64,000 nt of DNA, taken from assembly GCA_023422835.1 (NCBI GenBank), contig JAFAGI010000012.1, forward strand, positions 186,001 through 250,000, given 5' to 3'. Shown here piece after piece: positions 34,569-43,350 of this stretch. The notes under the pieces were generated by a model, which saw only the letters and a program-made list of their open reading frames with translations, searched no databases and was not told the origin of the DNA. The first letter of the stretch is position 1. The number at the start of each line of letters is the position of its first letter. The position numbers and the translations under genes are program-made. Source of the DNA: Bacteroidota bacterium (GTDB lineage: Bacteria > Bacteroidota > Bacteroidia > Chitinophagales > Chitinophagaceae).

Positions 34569-36164
34569 TTACCAATTGGGGTTCTGAGAAAGATTTTTAT
34601 TGATATCACGGTCTTTTTGGGGTATTGGCCAGAGGTAATGTTTACCCGGATCAAATTTTCTTTGTTCTACACGAATAAAACCATTGTCTGTTCCTGTTAT
34701 ATCTCCAGTATAAAGCCCATGCGCCCATCGGTTCAGTACCTGTTCCGCTGTCTTCCAACGGATGATGTCTTTATGGCGCAATCCTTCAAGCGCCAGTTCA
34801 GAACGCCGCTCCCGTCGCACCACTTCTATCAAATTGGCCGTTACAGGAAAATCTACAGCGCCTGAGTGAGTAAAGCCCGCTCTCTGGCGTAGTAATCTTA
34901 CTGTTTTATTCCATCCGGCGGCATCTAATTGTCCTAATTCTGCCAAAGCTTCGGCATTCATTAATAAAACATCGGCATAGCGGATTAAAATGATGTTTAA
35001 TCCTGACATTAAATTAGCGCGATAGGTATTATCCCAATATTTTTTTATATAGTAGCCGGTTGCGGTACTATTTGAAGAGAAACCATATCCGTCAGGATTC
35101 GCACCTTTGGCGGCATCAATGGTTTTTTTTGTACCGTCTGCCAGTGTATAAAAGTTGCCTGTATAAACAATGGTGGCTGCGAGGCGCAGATCTCTGTTGG
35201 CAAAAGGATCAGCAGGGTTATAGCTGCCGGCAGGAGCTTCTTTAATAGTATATCCATCTAAGGTTATGTAATCATCCACCAGTTCCTGCAACGGCGAAAG
35301 CTGTGAGTAACCACCTAATGATGGCGGCGCAAAATGATATTGCACATTATGTTCGCGGCTTAAGGGCATGTATTGAATATCAAAGATCACTTCCGAATTA
35401 TTTTCATTGTTTATTGTAAAAAGCTGGCTGTAATCAGAAAATAAGGAAAAGCCACCTTCGTTCATTATCTTTTGAGTAATGTCTCTGACTTCGCCGTAAC
35501 GCTTTTCGAATAGTAACACCCGTGCTTTTAGCGCCATTGCAGCCCAGATTGTTGCCCTGCCTTTATCGCCGGCATCGTATGAGGTGGGTAAATACTTGTT
35601 GTCAATGATTTTAGTAAGATCAAGCAGAATATTATTGACTACTTCTTCTTTAAGAGTTCTATCAATAGATTCAGATTCTTTAATAGAAATAACACTGGTG
35701 AAATAGGGCACATCGCCAAATTTAGAGTACAGTTCAAAATAATGGTACGCTCTTATAAATGTAGCTTCACCAATGTATCTGTTCTTCAAATTTTCTGAAA
35801 GACCAGGCACTTTATCTATATTATTCAGCAGCAGATTGCAGTTTCTTATGCCGTTATATCTGGCATCCCAGTATGAGGCAACATAATTATCTGACGGAGA
35901 ATATGAGCCATTCCCAATGCTCTGGTTATAGCTATTAGAAACTTTTGTATAAGCATTGTCTGTCATTGCATCTGAATACAAAACTTCAAAAGCATTAGTC
36001 ATTTCTGCATAGCAGCGGTTAACCATATTAATAGCTGCATCTGGCTTTTGCCAATATGTTATGTCTGTCTCCCTGTCGTAAGGCAGAACGTCCAGCTTTT
36101 GACATGAGGCTGCCAAAAAAGCAATCACGGCCCAACAAGCGATTGAAAAGAAATTTTTTTTCAT
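34569..36164 (-). CDS. SusD/RagB-family glycan-binding lipoprotein
   Basis: SusD proteins form the lid over the SusC channel and capture oligosaccharides at the cell surface. The 531-aa length is normal. It has a lipobox (AFLAASC, Cys21), the N-terminal TPR-like region with YWQKPDAAINMVNRCYAEMTN and YNGIRNCNLLLNNIDKVPG, FIRAYHYFELYSKFGDVPYFT, and the typical C-terminal RREERRSELALEGLRHKDIIRWKTAE-like helix (here RRERRSELALEGLRH). The end, LWPIPQKDRDINKNLSQNPNW, is the classic SusD tail. It follows susC by 73 bp. Confidence 0.95.
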   Translation of the reverse strand: MKKNFFSIACWAVIAFLAASCQKLDVLPYDRETDITYWQKPDAAINMVNRCYAEMTNAFEVLYSDAMTDNAYTKVSNSYNQSIGNGSYSPSDNYVASYWDARYNGIRNCNLLLNNIDKVPGLSENLKNRYIGEATFIRAYHYFELYSKFGDVPYFTSVISIKESESIDRTLKEEVVNNILLDLTKIIDNKYLPTSYDAGDKGRATIWAAMALKARVLLFEKRYGEVRDITQKIMNEGGFSLFSDYSQLFTINNENNSEVIFDIQYMPLSREHNVQYHFAPPSLGGYSQLSPLQELVDDYITLDGYTIKEAPAGSYNPADPFANRDLRLAATIVYTGNFYTLADGTKKTIDAAKGANPDGYGFSSNSTATGYYIKKYWDNTYRANLMSGLNIILIRYADVLLMNAEALAELGQLDAAGWNKTVRLLRQRAGFTHSGAVDFPVTANLIEVVRRERRSELALEGLRHKDIIRWKTAEQVLNRWAHGLYTGDITGTDNGFIRVEQRKFDPGKHYLWPIPQKDRDINKNLSQNPNW

Positions 36165-36237
36165 CGGGTTTATATTTGATTTATAATTGGTAATTTAATT
36201 GCATTGATATTCTGCGCAACTATGATCATCACTCACC

Positions 36238-39237
36238 TTAAAACTTAATATTCACTCCTACTGCAAACACTCTGCTCACCGGATAGATGCGTCCACTGCC
36301 ATCGGCTGTTTCAGGATCCCAGCCACCCACCATTTTTGTGAATGTGTATGCGTTTTGTACAGTTGCATACAATCGTAATGATTTTACAGAGGCAGAATTT
36401 AGAAGTGACTGAGGAAAGGCATACCCAAGTTGGACATTTTTTAACCGGAGGTAAGCTGCGTTAAAGATCCAAAAATCAGATTTTGCTGCATTATTGGCCG
36501 ATTCAGCTCCCACAGTAAGACGTGGATAAGTAGCATCAGTATGGTTAGGGGTCCATCTGTCTATATGGAAATTAAACACCGGGCCTTCATTATTGTTGTG
36601 GAATGCTTCAACTGATTCACCTCTAAGCCATACGCTTCTCATGCCTACGCCCTGCCACAGCATTGAAAAATCGAGACCTTTCCATGTAAAGTCGTAATGA
36701 AAACCATATGTGTATCGCGGAAAGCGGTTGCCTAATACATACCTGTCATCACTCTCCTTAATTAATCCGTCTCCATTTTTATCAATGTACCGTATGTCGC
36801 CCGGCTTGGGTGTTATACCATCAAGGTGAGGACCATTATTTACCTCTGCCTCATTCTGGAAAAAACCATTCCATTTATATGCGTAGTAAGAAAATAAAGG
36901 ATAACCTTCTTTAATAATAGTATTCACATCAGAACCGTCAATCCTTTCGGTGCCTTGCATATCTATCACCTTATTCCTTGTGTCTGTTACATTTCCTCCT
37001 ACAATGTGACGTACATGACCAGTGGAAAAATTATAGTTTACATTCAACTCCCAGCCCCTGTTGCTTACAACAGCAGCATTTTGTACAGGATAAATATTTC
37101 CGAAGCCGTAGATTCCCGCGAGCGGAAGATTTACAAGAATGTCAGAGGTTCTATCATCAAAAACATCTGCAGTAATATTCATCTTATTACTGAACAGACC
37201 CATGTCGATACCAATGTTGAACATGCGGGTTGTTTCCCACCTTATATCCTTGTTTACCACAGCATAAGCTGCGGTGTTTACCATGGTGTTGCCAAAATTA
37301 TAACCCTTTGTTACACTCACTGACGGAAGGAACTGATAATTTTCAATACGGTTATTTCCAACCAGCCCCCATGATGAGCGAATTTTTAGTGTGGGAATTG
37401 CACGCTTCAATCCTTCAAAGAAGGCTTCATTAGAAACAGTCCATGCTGCTGCAACCGAAGGAAAAGTTGCCGCACGGTTTCCTTTCGCAAATCTTGAAGA
37501 TAAGTCGCGCCTGATGTTGAACTCTGCCATGTACCTGCTTTGGAAATTATACGCTACTCTTCCAAAGGCTGAATATAGCGTCCAGTCTTGGGCCCAACCC
37601 ACGTTGCCTGTATTGGTAGCTTGCTCTCCAACAAAAATATCATAATCGGGTTGATCCAGGCGGTAAGTTTGAAATGATTTGTATGCTTCTCCTTCATAAC
37701 TGTATCCTGCTAAAACACTTACAGAATGGTCTTTGAACTTTCTATCATAGTTTATAATCAGGTTTCCGATAATACTTTGTGTTCTGCCGAAATTTTCTGT
37801 TAAACGATTTTCCTGATCACCTGTACCTGCAATGGCCCTGCGGTTCTCATGCATAAAATTATTTGTAAGATGTCCACCGATCATTCCACGCAATGATAAC
37901 CCAGTAATTATTTTATATTCAGCATTGAGAGAAGCCGTAAGATCATCATTTCTATTCTTCCTGTATCCACCGGTTTCCAGTCGTGCAAGCGCGTTGGAAT
38001 TGCTTCCACTAGGCAGCAGATAATTGCCGGCAGAATCTTTAACAGCATAAATAGCGGGAATACGGGTAGCCTGTTCGATGATCCAATCGGTCCAATAAGC
38101 ATGATCTTTAATTTCATTTCTTGCAAAAGAGATAAAAGCGCTGGTTGTTAGCTTTTCATTTAATTGAGTCTGAAGGTTTAACCTTGCATTATATCGTTTC
38201 AGACCGAAAGAAGGGCCTTTCAAGAGACTGTTTTGATCGAGATAACCTGCAGAAAGCAAATACGTAGTTTTGCCTTCTCCGCCATTTACAGAAATATTGT
38301 GTGACTGCTGTGGAGACGAATTCTTGTAAATCTCTTTCATCCAATTCACATTTGGACCATTGTCTCTGAAGTTCTTAATTTCTTCAGGAGTAAACCTTAT
38401 AGATTTGCCGGAATTTACAAGCGCTTCGTTTCGAAGTTCTGCATATTCCCACGAATCTACAATGTCTGGCAAAAAGGTAGGCGTTTGTTTGCCATAAGAA
38501 AAATCATATATGACTTCCGTTCCTCCTTTCCGGCCTTTTTTTGTTGTAACCAGTACTACGCCATTAGATGCGCGTGAACCGTAAATAGCAGTAGAAGAAG
38601 CATCTTTTAAAATAGAAATGGATTCAATGTCTGCAGGGTTTACGTTTTGTATATCCGCATTAATGATACCGTCAACTATTACCAGCGGATCATTATTATT
38701 GAGCGTTCTTTCGCCTCTGATACGAATGCCGATTCTTGCGCCGGGTTGGGAGCTATTCTCTTGAATAATGAGTCCTGGCGATGTTCCCTGCATGGCTTCA
38801 ACAACATTTACAACGGGTTTGCCCTCAATATCTTGTATGGATATAGTTGATACTGCGCCCGTAAGATCTGCACGCCGCTGAGTGGCATAACCAACAACTA
38901 CCACATCATCCATGGTGCCGACAACTTCTTCGAGAATAACTGTCTGGAAAGTATGATCGGCTAAGATCTCTTTAGAAACATAGCCAACATAAGAAATAAT
39001 GACCCTATCTCCGGCATTTACCCCTATTGAAAAAGATCCGTCGTTATTGCTCAACACACCTGAAGCTTCACTCTTTACCTGAATACTTGCTCCAGGCAAA
39101 GGTTTGTTAAGATTATCTACAACAACTCCTTCCATTGTAAATAAAGATGTGTCGCTTTGAGCTTCTGACACACAAGGTTTTAAAAAGGTTAAAATTATCA
39201 GAGAAAACAGGTGAGTAAATAAAAACACTTTTTTCAT
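36238..39237 (-). CDS. SusC/RagA TonB-dependent glycan importer
   Basis: SusC is the outer membrane beta-barrel that imports oligosaccharides with TonB energy. In order: signal peptide (about 1-27), a carboxypeptidase-like regulatory domain (MEGVVVDNLNKPLPGASIQV through VIISYVGYVSKEI), a TonB-box-like VVVVGYATQ near 118, the plug (VVNVVEAMQGTSPGLIIQ, GIRIRGERTLNNNDPLVIVDGI, SILKDASSTAIYGSRASNGVVLVTTKKG), and a barrel ending in SRVFAVGVNIKF with C-terminal Phe. I start it at MKKVFLFTH (ATG 39235-39237, 999 aa); the frame open to 39267 would overlap the ROK gene. It has no N-terminal signalling extension, so it is not an anti-sigma transducer. Confidence 0.96.
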   Translation of the reverse strand: MKKVFLFTHLFSLIILTFLKPCVSEAQSDTSLFTMEGVVVDNLNKPLPGASIQVKSEASGVLSNNDGSFSIGVNAGDRVIISYVGYVSKEILADHTFQTVILEEVVGTMDDVVVVGYATQRRADLTGAVSTISIQDIEGKPVVNVVEAMQGTSPGLIIQENSSQPGARIGIRIRGERTLNNNDPLVIVDGIINADIQNVNPADIESISILKDASSTAIYGSRASNGVVLVTTKKGRKGGTEVIYDFSYGKQTPTFLPDIVDSWEYAELRNEALVNSGKSIRFTPEEIKNFRDNGPNVNWMKEIYKNSSPQQSHNISVNGGEGKTTYLLSAGYLDQNSLLKGPSFGLKRYNARLNLQTQLNEKLTTSAFISFARNEIKDHAYWTDWIIEQATRIPAIYAVKDSAGNYLLPSGSNSNALARLETGGYRKNRNDDLTASLNAEYKIITGLSLRGMIGGHLTNNFMHENRRAIAGTGDQENRLTENFGRTQSIIGNLIINYDRKFKDHSVSVLAGYSYEGEAYKSFQTYRLDQPDYDIFVGEQATNTGNVGWAQDWTLYSAFGRVAYNFQSRYMAEFNIRRDLSSRFAKGNRAATFPSVAAAWTVSNEAFFEGLKRAIPTLKIRSSWGLVGNNRIENYQFLPSVSVTKGYNFGNTMVNTAAYAVVNKDIRWETTRMFNIGIDMGLFSNKMNITADVFDDRTSDILVNLPLAGIYGFGNIYPVQNAAVVSNRGWELNVNYNFSTGHVRHIVGGNVTDTRNKVIDMQGTERIDGSDVNTIIKEGYPLFSYYAYKWNGFFQNEAEVNNGPHLDGITPKPGDIRYIDKNGDGLIKESDDRYVLGNRFPRYTYGFHYDFTWKGLDFSMLWQGVGMRSVWLRGESVEAFHNNNEGPVFNFHIDRWTPNHTDATYPRLTVGAESANNAAKSDFWIFNAAYLRLKNVQLGYAFPQSLLNSASVKSLRLYATVQNAYTFTKMVGGWDPETADGSGRIYPVSRVFAVGVNIKF

Positions 39238-39263
39238 GTGTAATGGTTTTAATATGAAAAATA

Positions 39264-40367
39264 TCATGAACTTGTTTGCAGTTTATGCAACGCAAAAGCA
39301 TACGCCCCCAGCGCCACCGCCCTACTCGTGCCTAAATTGCTTACCGTAACGCCGGTTTTTTTTGAACTGTGATAAGATACTTTATTATCTGTACCTAGAA
39401 TGGTCACTTCGGTAGATTCGTCTTTTAAAAATGCTGCGTGCTGATCTTCATCCATAAGATTGAATACCTTCATCTGCACGCGTAGAAACTTCTCGCCGGT
39501 CTTCATTTGCCGGCTTCCATTCATTTCTGCAACCATCGCCGGTAAAATATATTTATGTGCATGCGCAATGCCGCCGCCGATAACCACGATGCCATCAACA
39601 ATATTCAGTGCTTCCGCAATGGTAAAGCCTGCCGCCGCGCCTAATTCTTCAAAACTTTTTATGGCGGCTTCGCGGTTGCCAGGTTTTCTTCCTTCGGCAA
39701 TTTCAAAGATTTCTTTCGGTTGCAGTTTTTCCGGATCGCCCGAATAATTTGCATAGCTCCTTTGCACAGCACGGATAGAGACGCTTTCTTCAACAATTAA
39801 TTGATTGTCATATTTATTGGCGGTACACCACACGTCGCCACCACAACCGTTGTCGCCGATTAATAAAATATCATTGTTTATAACCACACCGCCGCCGAAT
39901 CCAGTGCCCAGCGTTACAGCCAATAGATTCTTATACCTAATACTACTGCCCTCCTGCAGAAGCTGCCGGTTGATTTCAGGCAGTGCGCCTGCCAGTGCTT
40001 CTCCATAAGCAAAAAGGTTTCCATCGTTATTGATGAAAACAGGAATGCCTAATTTTTCTTTGAGATAAGGACCTAATGCTATGCCGCCTCTGAAGGAAGA
40101 CAGGTTGGGCAAATCTCCGATAATGCCGTTTTCATAATCGGCAGGACCGGGAAAGGCAAAGCTTATGGCAGCAGGCTCTTCCGCAAGCTGATTTTTTACG
40201 CTTGAAAAGCCTTCTACAATTGTTTTTAAACATTTATCTAAATTATAAGCATTTGAAGGCAGCAGTACAGGACGCACCACTTCTCTGAATCGCTGTATTG
40301 CAGAAAATACAAAGTTTGTACCTCCCGCATCAAGCGTTAAGACAATACGGGCGTCATTGTGCAACAT
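39264..40367 (-). CDS. ROK-family sugar kinase of the mannoside operon
   Basis: This 367-aa ROK protein has VLTLDAGGTNFVFSAIQ at 9-25, SFAFPGPADYENGIIG, NNDGNLFAYGEALAG around 118-132 with the likely catalytic Asp, TLGTGFGGGVVIN around 155-167 and IVVIGGGIAHAHKY near 268. The zinc motif cysteines of classical ROK kinases are not kept. Given its place between the sugar importer and the mannose-6-phosphate isomerase gene, phosphorylation of mannose to mannose-6-phosphate is the simplest role; fructose or another hexose is possible. Its start overlaps the MFS gene by 14 bp, and susC begins 26 bp after its stop. Confidence 0.85.
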   Translation of the reverse strand: MLHNDARIVLTLDAGGTNFVFSAIQRFREVVRPVLLPSNAYNLDKCLKTIVEGFSSVKNQLAEEPAAISFAFPGPADYENGIIGDLPNLSSFRGGIALGPYLKEKLGIPVFINNDGNLFAYGEALAGALPEINRQLLQEGSSIRYKNLLAVTLGTGFGGGVVINNDILLIGDNGCGGDVWCTANKYDNQLIVEESVSIRAVQRSYANYSGDPEKLQPKEIFEIAEGRKPGNREAAIKSFEELGAAAGFTIAEALNIVDGIVVIGGGIAHAHKYILPAMVAEMNGSRQMKTGEKFLRVQMKVFNLMDEDQHAAFLKDESTEVTILGTDNKVSYHSSKKTGVTVSNLGTSRAVALGAYAFALHKLQTSS

Positions 40368-41523
40368 CTTCTTTTAATTTTAGCGTAAGAGTTAATATTA
40401 CTATCAAACAAACAAGCAAGGCAGCCTGACCGGCAAAAAAGCTGATATTATCGTAAAGGATTCCCTGAAGAGGTAAAATAATTGCACCGCCGGATACACC
40501 CATAATCATCAAGGCTGAAATTTCATTGGAACGCAGCGGCATTTTCTGTAAAGCATAAGAAAAAATAATCGCAAAAACATTGGCGCAGGCAAAACCGATA
40601 ATGAATATCAGTACCAGAAGCATCCACAAGCCGGATAAGAATAAAAATAAAAGATAAGCAGCAACAGCAACTAAAAGAGAAACTTTTAAAAACTTTATTG
40701 GTTTCACTTTCAACAGAAAGAATGCGCCTAAAAAAGAGCCTATCGTTCTTGCGGCAAAGTATACGCTCGTGCCTAACCCTGCTCTGCTCAACTCCAACTC
40801 AGTCTGATTCATAAGCAACTGCGGTACAGAAGTATTCATGCCCACATCAACGCCCACAATCAGCAAAATGCACAGAAAACAGTACAGCATGTATTTACTT
40901 TTCAATAACCCCAGAACGCTTCTGAATCCTGATGGCGCATTTTCAAATCCTGCTTCGTACGTCTTTGATTTCCACAATAACAAAACCGATAACAGAGAAC
41001 CAACGGAAAAAACGATGAATATCAGCTTCCAGTCTCCCCAAACACTGGCAGCAAATCCGGCAATGACAGGGCCTGAAAAAGAAGATACTGCTTTAATGAA
41101 CTGCCCCATCGTGAGTACGCTGGCTGTTTTTTCTTTACTGAACATAGCTGCCACCAGCGGATTGAGCGCCACTTGAAGAATGGTATTGCTGATGCCTAAA
41201 AGCGCAAAGGCAACTAAAATGGCAGCGAAAGAATACATGATGTACGGAATCAGCATGGAAACCATTGTGAGCGAAAGAGAAAGTAGCACGGTATTTTTTC
41301 TGCCGAAACGGCTCATGAGCATCCCTGCCGGAATGGAAAATATGGCAAACCAAACAAAAACCATCATGGGAATGGTGTTGGCAAGCGTGCCGGACAAATG
41401 AAAATCGTTTTTTACGTAGTTGGTTGCAATGCCTACCACATCTACAAATCCCATGATAAAGAAGCCGAAGAATGCGGCTGCAATGGGAAGAAATTTGGTG
41501 GATGATTGAGTTGAATGCTGCAT
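40354..41523 (-). CDS. MFS sugar transporter, FucP/GluP-like
   Basis: This 389-aa major facilitator protein has 12 predicted helices. The first helix reads LPIAAAFFGFFIMGFVDVVGIATNYVKNDF, and the cytoplasmic loop 2-3 motif appears as GMLMSRFGRKNTVL. Asn and Gln in ISNTILQVALNPLVAAMF resemble the FucP/GluP sugar/proton symporters common in Bacteroidota. The expected role is inner membrane uptake of the mannose made in the periplasm. It is 10 bp downstream of the isomerase gene and overlaps the ROK kinase gene by 14 bp. Confidence 0.88.
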   Translation of the reverse strand: MQHSTQSSTKFLPIAAAFFGFFIMGFVDVVGIATNYVKNDFHLSGTLANTIPMMVFVWFAIFSIPAGMLMSRFGRKNTVLLSLSLTMVSMLIPYIMYSFAAILVAFALLGISNTILQVALNPLVAAMFSKEKTASVLTMGQFIKAVSSFSGPVIAGFAASVWGDWKLIFIVFSVGSLLSVLLLWKSKTYEAGFENAPSGFRSVLGLLKSKYMLYCFLCILLIVGVDVGMNTSVPQLLMNQTELELSRAGLGTSVYFAARTIGSFLGAFFLLKVKPIKFLKVSLLVAVAAYLLFLFLSGLWMLLVLIFIIGFACANVFAIIFSYALQKMPLRSNEISALMIMGVSGGAIILPLQGILYDNISFFAGQAALLVCLIVILTLTLKLKEDVAQ

Positions 41524-41533
41524 TGCTGTTGTT

Positions 41534-43252
41534 TTAGAATCTCACAAATGCTTTAATTGTTTTACATTCTTTGCCTTCAGAAGTACCGTGTGGCCTGATG
41601 CTGTATTCTTTCACACATGCCGGCACAATAAACGTTTCGGCATAGTTGATTATATAAGGCTGAAACGCACCGAAAGGACTTTCTACGATTACCTCTTCAC
41701 CTTCCACCAGGTTCAGCACATTCACAGATCCGTGTGTTTGATGCAATACGGGTTGCGAAAATGTATGCCTGCGGGTTTCTATAAATTCTGTCTTATGCAA
41801 TCCGGTTCTTTCTTCCATCCAGCCGTTGCCCGAAGCAACTATTTCAAATTGATTTACAAGTTCTTTTTGCACGTAATGTGTGTCTCTCTTCCAGTTAATC
41901 ACTTCTTTTCCTCGCTCTACATTGTTAGGACGAGGTTTTCCATCCAGGCCGAGACGGTTCCAGTCCCACAATTTAAAGGTGAACAGGTTTGGAGTTGCAC
42001 TGATCTCCAGCACCAGTGAATCAGCACCAGAACAGTGCACCGTACCTGCTGGAATAAGAAAATGATCGTGTTTTTTTGCAGTCAGTACGTTGGTGTATGC
42101 ATCTGCATTAAATTCAAGGTCACCGTCCCTGGCGTTTTCCAGATCGTTGATCATTTGAGCCTGATCAATATTGTTTTTTAGTCCGAGATAAACGACGGCT
42201 CCCTCTTTGGCATCCATTATATAATAACTTTCATCCTGCGTGTAATGAATGCCGAAGTGATTGTATGCATAATGCGTAGTGGGATGAACCTGCAGACTGA
42301 GATTTCCGCCTTGCATGGTATCTAAAAAATCAAAACGTATCGGGAACTCTTTCCCAAACCTTGATTCTACGGCTTCTCCCAGCAGTTGCAGGCTTTTTTC
42401 GTACACCAGATTTACGGCAGGCGTTTCAAAAATTGCACCGTTCACTTCCAGCAAAAGACTGTTCTCTTCGGGCACACAATCGAAGCACCAGCCATAGTTT
42501 ACAATAGATTTGTCAAGATCAAACCTTTCTTTCATCCATTGTCCACCCCAGGGTGCGGCATCAAAAAAGGGCATTACTCTGAAAGGTGAAGCGGCTGCTT
42601 TTTCCAACCCCGTATAAAAGGTTTTTTTATCAATGAGTTTAGGATGTTCTTTTTGGGTAGTATCCAGCCAAAAATCTACTTTCTGATAGATTTTTTGTTT
42701 GTGCCTATCAAGCACACGCCAGTCGTTGAAATAACCCCTTTTGTATTGATAAGAAAAATCTTCCGCTCGATTATCCATTCCTAAAGCAATCACTTCTTTT
42801 TTACGCATCCGTTGCTGAATTTCCCAGCGCGGCATGTCGGCATAAATCATCACCCCACTATCGCTTACTAAGCTGGCACCCGGTCCGAAAATAATTACAC
42901 CGCTTTTGCTGTCTGCGATTTCAATGCGTGCAAGATTCAATTTTTCACTATTGAAATAATCTTCTATCGTAAGATTGCTCACGTAGCCGAAGAGCGAATC
43001 TTCCGACATAAAAACCTGCGTTTTTTGCTTTAGCTCTTTCTCCTCTTCAAACAAATCTGCGGTATCAATAAGTAAATGACTGCCTAATTTTTGTAAAAAA
43101 GATTTTATCTGATTACAATCAACACCTGTATATGTATCTACAATTAAAACATTTTTGGAAAGTAGTTCACTAAGGAGACCGGAAATATTGTGGCATCCTT
43201 CTACAATAAAACCATTTATTTTAATAGTTGGAAATTTCGAGTATGATGACAT
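41534..43252 (-). CDS. manA: Mannose-6-phosphate isomerase fused to kinase-like domain
   Basis: The C-terminal 300 residues are a type I phosphomannose isomerase, which interconverts mannose-6-phosphate and fructose-6-phosphate. Zinc ligands are visible in SLQVHPTTHYAYN, the Glu in TQDESYYIMDAKEG and the His in IPAGTVHCSGADS. The first 240 or so residues are extra: VLIVDTYTGVDCNQIKSFL stands where a P-loop would be but lacks the GxxGxGK(S/T) lysine. IIFGPGASLVSDSGVMIYADMP followed by RWEIQQRMRKKE resembles the LID region of uridine-kinase-like enzymes. So the N-terminus looks like a degenerate P-loop kinase. The 572-aa total is far longer than bacterial ManA of about 320-390 aa. First gene of the mannoside operon. 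Confidence 0.85.
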   Translation of the reverse strand: MSSYSKFPTIKINGFIVEGCHNISGLLSELLSKNVLIVDTYTGVDCNQIKSFLQKLGSHLLIDTADLFEEEKELKQKTQVFMSEDSLFGYVSNLTIEDYFNSEKLNLARIEIADSKSGVIIFGPGASLVSDSGVMIYADMPRWEIQQRMRKKEVIALGMDNRAEDFSYQYKRGYFNDWRVLDRHKQKIYQKVDFWLDTTQKEHPKLIDKKTFYTGLEKAAASPFRVMPFFDAAPWGGQWMKERFDLDKSIVNYGWCFDCVPEENSLLLEVNGAIFETPAVNLVYEKSLQLLGEAVESRFGKEFPIRFDFLDTMQGGNLSLQVHPTTHYAYNHFGIHYTQDESYYIMDAKEGAVVYLGLKNNIDQAQMINDLENARDGDLEFNADAYTNVLTAKKHDHFLIPAGTVHCSGADSLVLEISATPNLFTFKLWDWNRLGLDGKPRPNNVERGKEVINWKRDTHYVQKELVNQFEIVASGNGWMEERTGLHKTEFIETRRHTFSQPVLHQTHGSVNVLNLVEGEEVIVESPFGAFQPYIINYAETFIVPACVKEYSIRPHGTSEGKECKTIKAFVRF

Positions 43253-43271
43253 ATTTTTTTATTTTTCATTT

Positions 43272-43303
43272 CAAATGTATGAACATAATTCTATTTGTCC
43301 AAA
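43272..43303 (-). promoter_or_regulatory. Promoter of the mannoside operon
   Basis: On the minus strand TTTG (43300-43303) and TACATTTG (43272-43279) match the Bacteroidota -33 (TTTG) and -7 (TAnnTTTG) elements with a 20-bp spacer. The -7 box lies 19 bp from the manA start codon (43252), giving a 5' leader of about 10 nt. This is the best promoter match in the window. Confidence 0.7.
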
Positions 43304-43304
43304 T
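43293..43304. promoter_or_regulatory. Candidate GntR operator overlapping -33
   Basis: ATTTG-TC-CAAAT is a perfect inverted repeat that covers the -33 element of the mannoside promoter and lies 47 bp before the divergent regulator's ATG. HutC-type GntR proteins bind short palindromes of this kind. A second palindrome, CATTT-C-AAATG (43267-43277), overlaps the -7 box. Repression is inferred; neither site is proven. Confidence 0.45.
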
Positions 43305-43350
43305 ATTTTCCAATAAATTTTTTATAGATTATCTTTACTTCCAAAAAAAT

